From positions 173,359,741 through 173,423,740 of the forward strand of contig CM041465.1 in the NCBI GenBank assembly GCA_023213395.1: a stretch of 64,000 nucleotides of DNA. The letters are read 5' to 3'. The stretch comes from Cycas panzhihuaensis (taxonomy: Eukaryota; Cycadophyta). Shown piece after piece: positions 55,396 to 64,000 of this stretch. The notes below the pieces were generated by a model that saw only the letters and a program-made list of their open reading frames with translations, was not told the origin of the DNA and did not search any database. The stretch's first letter is position 1. Each line of letters begins with the position of its first letter. The translations under genes were made by a program, and so were the position numbers.

Positions 55396-56850
55396 TAGTA
55401 TCAAAGCTATGTTATCAAATATCTTATGCAAGAAGGAAGCAATCCTATAAGAGTCAAATTAATAAACTAATATGTCAATAATAGAGCTAGTATAAGAGCT
55501 AGGTATGAGGTGTGTATGATGAGTTAGAAATGTAAATATATTAATTATGCTAGTCACATATGACTGCGATTTATGGGCTAGAAGAAATTGATAAAGATGA
55601 GATGAAAGTCATATATAAATGCAATTGCATAATGAAATAATAATATTGATAATATGTTAATTTTAAATTTATATGAATAATTATTATGTGTATGTAGTGC
55701 ACCTATATTAAACATATAAGTGTTTGAAGTAAGTCCACGAAATGATGAGTAATACTATTGCCAATTAAGATCACCAATATAAATTAACTCCTTATAGACA
55801 TGGTTGAGATTTTGTAAAATTGGTTACTTCACTTAACTTTACAACTTATAAATAATGATGATGTTAGATGTAACTCAATATCCCATTAGTATGTTGAAAT
55901 AGGTAGCATCCCTGCATAGTATGATGAGGAATAAAAATTAATAGGTATGATGTATTTGTGATAATAGAGATAATAGACAAATCAAGTATATTAATGTATG
56001 CATATATGAAGACGTGATTATTTATTGCATGCTGGTATAAATTTGATAATGCGTAGATAACTATGAAATTAAGGTTTATATAATACAACTTTATATAAAG
56101 ATTTTATGATGAGGCTAAGTGATATTATAGACTTGTAAACCCTCTGTTCACCATTTATATAAGTTACTATGCCAATTACCTTTGACCATGCATGCCATGA
56201 AGATCACTAGATGGAACTGCTTAGACCACAAAAAAGAGAGAAAATACCACAGAGTGATCACACATACAAGAAATTGCCTTGAATTTATCGACAATAGAAG
56301 AAATTTCTACTATACACAATGCTCTTGATCTAATGTCATACCATCATTGTAGCCATAGAGCTATAAAAGATATATAAAGAAATTGTGTAAGTGATTAAAG
56401 ATGCATAGAGTGTGTTATAATTGATCTAGTCATATATAAGAAGAAGATTATAAAATAATGACCACATTCAATTTTTTTTTATAGGATAAAAAAATTTACA
56501 ATTAAATTTCTTAATTTAATTATATTAGATAATTTTTTTAGTTCTATGGACGTTAGATAATATAAGGTGATTTTTTTTTTTTTTTTTTGTATTTATAAAA
56601 ATATATTTAACTATTTTTTATAAATTTTGAAATCTATGAAACCCCCTTAGCATTCAATGAATGGTTATATAGAGTCAGTAAATGACTAAGCACCCTAGTT
56701 GAAAGGGGCTAAATACATTTTCTTAAGGATTACATAAATTTTATAATATATTAGAACATTTTTTATTATAACTTTTCATTGAAGTATCTACTTTTCCTCT
56801 CATTAGTTGTATTGGAAAGAGAATTTTGAGACAGTGGAAACGAGTGGATC
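55396..56850. other. AT-rich DNA, no gene seen
   Basis: No coding family. A T/A-rich stretch with a long T run (56572-56588) is present. The first part would be the leader of the plus-strand element implied by the right PBS-like site. Confidence 0.45.
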
Positions 56851-57114
56851 TAGCCTTCATTTCCATGCATTACACACAAAGGCAAACATGGGAGCAAGAC
56901 AGACTTGAGAGAAACAATAGCTCTCACAAAATGGGGAGGTTAGAATGAGCCTTCTCCATTGAGCTTTTACTTTTATATTGAGAGTGAGAGCATTAGAGTT
57001 AGGTGAAATAAAATTATACATAATGCACATGAAAGTGTATTTCACTTAAGTGATTTAATTTAAAGTTCACTTAAGAGCCTTTTAGGAACAATCAACTAAT
57101 GTAATAACCTTGTG
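56851..57114 (-). repeat. Possible 3' LTR of Copia family 2 copy B
   Basis: On the minus strand a block starting TGTCACAAGGTTATTACATT follows the Pol end by several hundred bases; it contains a TATA-like CTCAATATAAAAG near 56975. No second copy was found at the 5' side and no clear polypurine tract adjoins it, so this is tentative. Confidence 0.3.
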
Positions 57115-57389
57115 ACATTAACCCATTTCAATATCCCCCTTAATGGTAAAAGGTCATTTCATCCTATTTTATTCTATCCTATGAGGTCTTTATTTGAGCC
57201 TCTTACAAAGCAAACTACTATGAAACTTTTATGGGAAACCCTCATGGGGAAGAAAACCCACAGACTTTCTAATCTACTAACCTGGCTTAGGTGGCTCTTT
57301 GAATGAAGCTAGATAGCCAATCCGTACAATGAATTGTGTAGCTAAAATCTACTAAGTTTCCATATACCATTCGGTCATCCCCTATGCCC

Positions 57390-57545
57390 TGTTAGGTTTT
57401 CACAAGTTTTGATTTTCTGAAATGGTACAACCCTTATCCTTTCATACCCACAAGGGATTTTGACGAATGGGATAGAGCAGAGACTTACTCTTGTCCTTCT
57501 ACGCCTACAAGGGATTTTCACAAATGAGATAGAGTATGATGGTCC
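57390..57545 (-). repeat. Two-unit tandem repeat of about 66-69 bp after Copia Pol
   Basis: The plus strand has ACAAGGGATTTTGACGAATGGGATAGAG and ACAAGGGATTTTCACAAATGAGATAGAG about 67 bases apart (split here only for description). The minus-strand open frame repeats FVKIPC twice. Likely in the 3' untranslated part of copy B. Confidence 0.55.
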
Positions 57546-57599
57546 TATTGTCATCTCCTTCAAACAATTGGAGATGGAGGCCCTAAGGTTAAGTTGCCT

Positions 57600-58060
57600 T
57601 TAAAATTGTTCAAACTTCATCCTCTATAGTAGTTTGGTGAAGATATCAACCACTTAATCTGCTAGGGGGTAATAGTCTAATTAAATTATGCCATCATGAA
57701 CTAGTTCTCTAATCTTGTAGACTTTCGTACATATATATTTAGTATGATAATGAAATACAGGGTTTTTAGCCATGTGAATTATAGATTGATTATCCATATA
57801 TAGGCTGGTAGAACCTATTTAGGTGACATTTAATGTACTCAATAATTTTCTAAGCCATATTACCTCCTCGCTTGTCTCAATAGTAGTAATATATTTAGCT
57901 TTGGTAGTTGAGTTTGCAACTATATTTTGTTATTTAGATTTCCATGATATTAATGCTGTTTTAAGAAATGTTACATACCCAGATATAGATCTTCATGTGT
58001 CTTTATCTCTGACAAAGTCTAAGTCTGTGTATACATAAAGTTAAAATTCTGATAATAGAC
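57600..58060 (-). pseudogene. Copia RNase H remnant (family 2 copy B)
   Basis: It follows RT and aligns in position with Copia RNase H; on the plus strand the complement runs through the region of the DSDxxGD and SSxExEY motifs (about 58035-57870). The plus-strand open frame 57823-58038 is a shadow. Frame broken. Confidence 0.6.
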
Positions 58061-59250
58061 TATATTTACTGGTCATCTTTAGGTACCTCAACACTTGTAC
58101 TGTAGCCTATTAGTGATTCTACTTAGGATTTACCATAAATCATGCAAGAATGTCAATAGAGTGTGCAATATCTAGTCTTATATAAGTAGTATAGATGAAA
58201 TTACTTACAAGTTACCTATAGACTATTACATCTGCCTCTCTAGTGTCACCATCAGTTGAGAATTTAATATTAGGTTCCATAGGTGTAGCCACTAGTTGGG
58301 CATCTTCTAACTAAAACTTTGTAAAAAGATCATTAATGCATTTTTCTTGGGAGAGAAAGATTTTATTATTCTTTTAAGTTATTTCAATTCCCAAGTAATA
58401 TTTCATCAACTCAAGCTCATATAATTCAAAAGTTTTGTCAAGGTCCTTATTTAATTAGCTAATTGCCTATTTACTCTTCCCTGTTATTAGCATATCATCT
58501 ATAAAGATTAAGGGGTAAGTGACTTTATTTTTTTGGTGCTTGACGAACAATGTTGCATCAATATTCTAATAGTTACAAACCTTATATCCAAGTTGCCTCA
58601 TTTTTTCAGATAACTTGGTAAACCAAGAATGAGGGGCTTGTTTCAAGCCGTACAAGGACTTTTTGAGCCTACAAACCTTATGCTCCTGACTGACGATCTC
58701 GTATCCTTCTGGTTGAGCCATGTAAATTTATTCTTTAAGGTCTCCATTTAGAAATACAGTCTTAATATCAAGCTGGTGGATTTTCCAACCTTGTTGAGTA
58801 ACCAAGGCTATAAGAGTTTTAATTGTAGGCCACTTAGTTGTAGGAGCAAAGATTTCAGTGTAGTCAATGCCTTCTCTTTGCATTAATCCTTTTGCTATTA
58901 ACATTGCCTTATGTTTTTTAGGGTGCCATCTAATCTATACTTATTTTTGAACATCCATTTGTTTCAAACTACCTTTCTTCCAAGTGGTAGATCAATGAGC
59001 TCCTATGCGCTATTCTTAATAAGAGATTGGTACTCTTTATTTATGGCATTTCTTTAAGTTGGATGCTTTACAACTTCTTGGTATATTAGGGGCTCTTCAT
59101 TAAGAGCAAGATGTAATTCTTCTAATTTAAGCTTAATGGAAAGTGATTTATGTATTCTTGCTCTATATGCACTTTTAGTATTGGTTTTGCCTACCTTATC
59201 TGGTTATGTGTCCTTGTGTAGCTGGTAGGATTTACGAAAACCTCGAATTA
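58061..59250 (-). pseudogene. Copia reverse transcriptase remnant (family 2 copy B)
   Basis: Clear segments on the minus strand: NIDATLFVKHQ and PLIFIDDMLITGKS near 58560-58475, where FIDD is the catalytic box (FMDD in copy A). Upstream is the QLDIKTVFLNGDL-type segment near 58775-58735 and the W-D-x-x start near 59010. Stops and shifts. Confidence 0.75.
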
Positions 59251-60400
59251 GAAATGAGATTTTTATTTCTATAACCTCTTGGTCTTTATTTGATCTTGAA
59301 AATGATCATATGAAATGTTTGTTCTGGAGGAAGTTAATGATGTTAAAGAAGATGGGTCAGCCACTGATGTTAGAGAAAGTGGTCTTTCTACTATGGCTTT
59401 ACCTGTGTCAACTTGGTTGTTCCCAAAAGATGGTGTTAGATGTGCATACATTGGCTAGGGGTCATAACTTATCCCTCTGGGGCTCTATTATCAAATTCCA
59501 AGACTTTGAGTAATTGTTGAGTATCTTCCTCTCTAAACTTTAGAATCTAGATATCAAATTTAGTAGCATCATTAAATCGATACGAAGGCATCTTGGAGTT
59601 AAGTTTGAGTAATTAATCTTCAATCTCTGCAAAGATAATATCTCTAGTGATGATTATTTTGTATTGTAAAGGTAGAAAAACCTTGTACCCCTTTTTGTCT
59701 ATAGGGTATCTAATAAATATGCCTTTGAGGGCTCTATCTTAGAGCTTGTTTATGTGTTCCTCTAAAATGTAAGCATAACAAGTAGAGCCAAAAATTCTAA
59801 AGTGGAAGATAGTGGGGATTTGTCTATATCACATTTCATATAGAGAGGGGTCGATCTTAGAGGGGCTAATAGTGTTGATATAATACATGACAGTCTAGAT
59901 AGCCTTGGCCCAAAGATAGACAGGGACATTCTTATATAAAAACATAGCACAAACCATGTTCATGATGGTCCTATTCATGTACTCGATAACTCTATTTTAT
60001 TGGGGGTGTACCTATAAAAGTAGTATGATATTTGATCCCATGGTGATATAGATATGATTCAAACTCATTTGAGGTGTACTCACCACTGTTATTAGTCCTG
60101 AGTATTTTAATTTTAAATCCTGATTCATTTTCCATGTAAGCCTTAAAAGCTTGAAACATGGAAAAAACTTCATCTTTCTTTGCAAGGAAAGTAACTTATA
60201 CTTTCTTGGTAAAATCATCAATGAAAGTAATATAGTACCACTTTTGTTTAAAAGAAGGGATGGGCACAGGACTGCATATATCTGAGTGTACAAGCTGCAA
60301 AGGCTAGCTAGGTTTCTATTAACTACAAGGAAATGATTGTCTTTGAGATATGGTAATAATATATGATTCACGTTTAAAGGGCTTAGAGGAGAGCCTAGCC
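59251..60400 (-). pseudogene. Copia integrase remnant (family 2 copy B)
   Basis: Minus-strand segments: SQPLQLVHSDICSPVPIPSF, YYITFIDDFTKKV (first Asp region, near 60230-60195), FQAFKAYMENESGFKIKILR and TNNSGEYTSNEFESYLYHHG (60100-60040), in which the expected TDNGGE Asp reads Asn. The C-terminal KGIFIRYPIDKKGYK segment lies near 59725-59680. The listed open frames here are partly out of frame with the real gene. Confidence 0.7.
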
Positions 60401-61050
60401 ATACCAGGAAGAGTGACATATAGTTCTCTTAAAAGATCAATATGAGCATGCCATATGGCCTCTTGGGATAACTTTTGAGGAGTCAATATTGTGGTAAAAG
60501 TAGATTCATTATCAACATAGATTGTTTTAGATAATGGTGAGCCAATTAGGTGAAAATGTTTGCCATCGAAAATTCTAATCATAACCGTAAGATTTGAAGG
60601 AAGGTGAATGATAGAAAGAGTTTGATTATTTATAGTTACACTCAGACTAAGTCCATGAGATATAAGGGTAGATAGGGAGAGCAGGTTCTACTTTAGAGAA
60701 GGAATATATAAAACATCAACAAGGGTAAAATCTAGAAGGATTGGGAGTTTCAAGCAAATGGTTCAAAGCCCTTCAACTGACTGAGATAATTTATCAGCCA
60801 TGTGTACAACACCATGAATTTTAGAGTCAATATCCTGAAAGAATTGGCAATGGTAAGTTATATGTTGTGTTGCTCTAGTATCCATGATCCAAGATGAAGT
60901 ATTTGAGGTGGCACTATTAGAAACTCTAAGTGGTAAAGGTAAAAGTAAATAATAATAACCACAATGAGCCTCAATATACTTAGTGGATCTGTCAATAATA
61001 TTTGATGAAGTGGTCCCAATTCTTTGAAGGTTTACATGAGCAAATTACAT
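60401..61050 (-). pseudogene. Copia protease and GAG-pre-integrase remnant (family 2 copy B)
   Basis: SNTSSWIMDTRATQHITYHC near 60905-60850 is the protease active site with Gly changed to Arg in DTG (DTR), so it is inactive. It continues with KIHGVVHMADKLSQSVEGL and, at 60582-60400, with a decayed zinc-binding segment (AIWHAHIDLLRELYVTLPGM). Confidence 0.72.
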
Positions 61051-62100
61051 TCCACTAAAAGCATATTTAAAAGAAGTATCATCAACATTATGTACACCAT
61101 GGCATTATTGATAGCTTGGTAGTTTATTAGTGGCAGTTTTATAAATTTTGGCATAATGTCCTTTTCTATGATACCTTTAGCATATAATTATTTGATTTCT
61201 AGTCCCATAAGAAGTATTGGGCTGGCTAGATTGTCTATGATTGTTGGATCTAGGTCTAGGTTGATTATTTTGGCCTTGGCCTTAAGATTATTTTTGTTAG
61301 TGTTAGGGAGTTTACTGACCATGAGGACCTTGTCCTTATTGTCTACTTTTGCCTCTTTTGTAGGAATTGCCACTTCTACGAGAGGATTGACCTTGATTTT
61401 TGGTATAAAAAAAATCTTCTTCCACTTCAAAAGCAACATCGATAGGATATAATATAGTGGTGAAGCTGGTATCAAAACTCTTATCAAATTTGATAAACTT
61501 ATCAGTAAGATTCTCAAAGTTTAGGCTCTTTAAGGTGCCACTAAATTAAAGACTTCCTAGTAGATTTTTGTAATATGAGATATAGAGACATGATTGAATA
61601 AAAAAAGTCCATATAATACATTAAGCCTTAAAGTCTTTATTGATGAAATTGATGGATTGCTTAATGAGACGAAGGAGATTGATTATTTCACTCACATGTT
61701 CTTTTTGTATTTTTAATTTATTCATATTCAATACTAAGTGAACAAATTTCAAGTCTGATTTAATGTCAAAGTTCTTCTTGAGAACTTTAAGAACTTTCTA
61801 TGATGTATTATGTACGACTTTATCAATGAGGTTATGTAGGGAATAATCAATGATAAGAAGTATCCCTATATGGATTTTATCATCATCAATTTCCCATTGG
61901 CGTTTGCCTACAACATTAGTAGGAGGAGTTCCTCTAGAGCCAAGTGTGGTAGCAATGGCAGTAATAATTAGTGTAAGCTGCAAGTGATCTCTTTAAAGAC
62001 CTTTATACTTTATAGCATTTTTGACACCATTGAACTATATGTCTAAATTTTCTTTCTCTTTAAGAATACAATTCATATTTTGCTTGAACTGTGAAAACAT
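61051..62100 (-). pseudogene. Copia gag remnant (family 2 copy B)
   Basis: ATG 62100 gives MFSQFKQNMNCILKEKENLD; then RQWEIDDDKIHIGILLIIDY, SLHNLIDKVVHNTS, VLKVLKKNFDIKSDLKFVHL, FEVEEDFFYTKNQG, a Gln/Ser/Arg-rich stretch, and a decayed knuckle CQRYHRKGHYAKIYK (two Cys lost to Tyr). The start is supported by copy A (10092). Confidence 0.75.
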
Positions 62101-62239
62101 GGTATCTTTTAAGAAAGGAAGAAATGAACAAGAGACTATAAAAATGATAGCAACAAATGACCAATCACTATTTATTAATAGGAGATGTAATGAAGTAGTG
62201 TAGTAGAAGGAAGAATGGTTGCTTAAAGATGAAAGGAGT

Positions 62240-62380
62240 AACTTAGAGAAAAGTCACCAGCACTTGGGATAAATATTAACCTAACGTAGCAAGAATATGA
62301 GAAGCACTATGATAAAAGTTGGCTACTAATACTTATGGCAAATATTAACCTAATACAATTGGAATATAAGAAGCACTATG
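62240..62380. repeat. Short imperfect tandem repeat
   Basis: GATAAATATTAACCTAACGTAG... and GCAAATATTAACCTAATACAA... each followed by GAAGCACTATGAT, about 70 bp apart, inside the family 2 leader. Confidence 0.5.
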
Positions 62381-62540
62381 ATTGTGATTACACTATGGAT
62401 CATTATTTACAAATAAGTAAGTGATTAATATATAAGATTATATGCCAATATAGAAGTTGATATCATTCAGTGTACACAACTTTAGAACTCAAATATAGTA
62501 TATATAATCAACTCAATAACCTATAACTTGTATCCAACGT

Positions 62541-62960
62541 ATAATTGAGGTTACTGAAGGGATGCCTAGGCTTCTGGTAGAATTAAATTGGCTTTTACCC
62601 ATGATATCTTTAATTGTACTTGGTGATAAAATTCAAGTCACAATGGAGCATAGGCACTCCCAATCCTTATCTAGTTCACTAATAAGCAATTATATACTTT
62701 TTTTTTTAAAGAATGGTATATGCATACCCATGGCTATGATGGATATTAGATTGGGTATATTTTAATCTTGTATTAAAGTTTTCATTTTTTTGGTTGGTTA
62801 TTAGGATGATCCCTAATTGAGGCATGATGGTATGGCTAACCAAACCTTACCAATATTTCGGTTAAGTCTAGTCCCAACTTGAAACCCACACCTCCTTTAT
62901 GGCATAATATTCTGCCAACCAAGGTATCTCAACCTTGGTAAGTATTTGAATAGGTACAAG
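62541..62960 (-). other. Family 2 leader, copy B
   Basis: Reverse complement of phrases at 9440-9860 of copy A (CTTGGTTGGCAG, GGAGGTGTGGGTTTCA, ATCCTAATAACCAACC, AGAAGCCTAGGCATCC). Non-coding. Confidence 0.55.
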
Positions 62961-63254
62961 ATAGCAGAAAATAATGTATGTGATATATTCCTTTTAGAGA
63001 GAGTGAAATGATTATCAAATTTGCATCAAACATACATGTAACTGAAAATATAGTGTTTTTGGAGTGCTTGTTTGGAGTGTTTGCTTGGAGGGATTTTGGA
63101 GTGCTAAAATGAAATATTGATAAATGAGTGAGGGAATTATATATTGCTTCAATCTAGGTGTTTTTTTTTTTTTTTTAACTCACTTTAACAATGGGCTTTT
63201 AAGCCTTACAAAAAGAAGGAAGAAATTTTTTTCACAATTTTTTATATATAAAAA
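62961..63254. other. No gene seen
   Basis: AT-rich with a T run (63162-63177) and a GGAGTG-rich stretch near 63060-63105. May be the 5' LTR or leader end of copy B, unproven. Confidence 0.4.
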
Positions 63255-63640
63255 ATGTAGTCTCCACTAAAATAATAATAACTTTCTCCCACAGTAATAA
63301 AATTGAGTACTACTTTTTGTGATACAAACTAGAATTAGAGCTATATCTTTAGGAAGTGGAATTAGGTTAAAATAAGTTCTACAAAATTTTTGGCAACCCC
63401 ACAAAGTGGAGAGAATATATTTTTCCAAAATCCTTGCTAAAAATAACTATTATTCACTAAAATAGTAATAACTTTCTCATACGACAATAAAATTAGGTGT
63501 GTTTTTTTATGTTGGAAACTAAACTCAAAGCTACATCTTTAACAATTGGAATTAGGTTAATTAGAGCTATGTAGACTTTTTGGCATACTTGTGAAGTTCA
63601 GTAAGTAGATTTTATTTCTACAAAAAATCTAGCTTATAAA
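63255..63640. repeat. Two-copy tandem repeat, period 190 bp
   Basis: AATAATAACTTTCTC-type phrases at 63275-63287 and 63465-63477 and GCTATATCTTT/GCTACATCTTT at 63340 and 63530 give a period of 190 bp. Non-coding. Confidence 0.7.
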
Positions 63641-64000
63641 TATCTCATCAACACATGATACCACATGAAATTTTCATTATTTTTTAATTACTAAGGTCAT
63701 GATATAGGTAAGGTGAGAGCATATAATAATGGATATTACAAATAGTTCTAAATTCTTAAAAAAAAAGGGTAAAACTTCCCTTTATAAATATTGTTCTAAA
63801 TACTTGAAAAATTTTGACAGCATTTCCCCTTATTAAATGGACAAAAAGAGGGGAAAGAAAAGATGAATAAGATATACATAAATGGCTACCAAAGGATTGG
63901 AATTCTTGGGCCTTATAACTCCTCATATTGTGCTTCCAAACCTATAAAAGAAAAAGGAAAAATAAACAATATTAAGTATGCTATGATAAAAACTTAAAAA
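63641..64000. other. No gene seen
   Basis: AT-rich DNA to the window edge without family likeness. Confidence 0.5.

Larger units (their letters stand above)
57560..62960 (-). mobile_element. Ty1/Copia retrotransposon, family 2 copy B
   Basis: Minus-strand order leader, gag, protease, integrase, RT, RNase H. It shares leader phrases and gag/pol text with copy A at 9440-14225 on the opposite strand. LTRs and PBS could not be identified with certainty. Stops and shifts throughout. Confidence 0.75.

Overview
This is nuclear DNA of a land plant with a large, transposon-packed genome. It is AT-rich, has no intact host gene with introns, and is almost wholly decayed LTR retrotransposons, many nested or truncated. 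The host-derived fragments (RAD6/UBC2, LUC7, H2A.Z, a papain-type protease prodomain and a plant-specific GASA/snakin domain) point to a vascular plant. A gymnosperm-like genome fits the style but is not shown. Most in-frame stops fit C-to-T change (CAG to TAG, TGG to TAG, Arg to Cys), as expected of old methylated repeats.

Layout. (a) 1-8730, minus: Copia family 1, copy 1, cut by the left window edge; pol and gag at 1-4152, long leader, PBS 8360-8371, 5' LTR 8374-8730. (b) 9440-14225, plus: Copia family 2, copy A, joined to a truncated Copia end with its own LTR (14393-15507). (c) 15508-18285: LTR-like and tandem-repeat DNA. (d) About 18290-38027, minus: Copia family 1, copy 2; 3' LTR ending at 18532, pol and gag to 22286, leader, PBS 37680-37691, 5' LTR 37694-38027. 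It is split by a complete Athila/Tat-like Gypsy element (24729-35331, plus) with 830-bp LTRs and a 5-bp target duplication ACTAA. (e) 38130-40290: a 1.06-kb tandem duplication, then AT-rich DNA with microsatellites. (f) 44300-54690, minus: Gypsy pol (51900-54670) and a coherent unrecognised protein remnant (44300-46050), separated by a small Copia element with both LTRs (46063-50667, plus) that lacks most of RT and all RNase H. (g) 54698-55395: LTR-like block with PBS-like sites in opposite orientation at its two ends. (h) about 57560-62960, minus: Copia family 2, copy B. (i) repeats to the end.

The most notable result concerns Copia family 1. Both copies carry pieces of unrelated host genes in the same place (between PBS and gag) and in the same orientation (antisense to the element), but the cargo differs. 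Copy 1 has RAD6/UBC2 codons 1-76 joined to LUC7 from about codon 2, followed by a tRNA-Thr-like remnant. Copy 2 has a papain prodomain piece, an unassigned piece, a stop-free H2A.Z reading frame and a GASA/snakin piece. The recognisable pieces have no introns, which suggests capture from RNA by template switching during reverse transcription.
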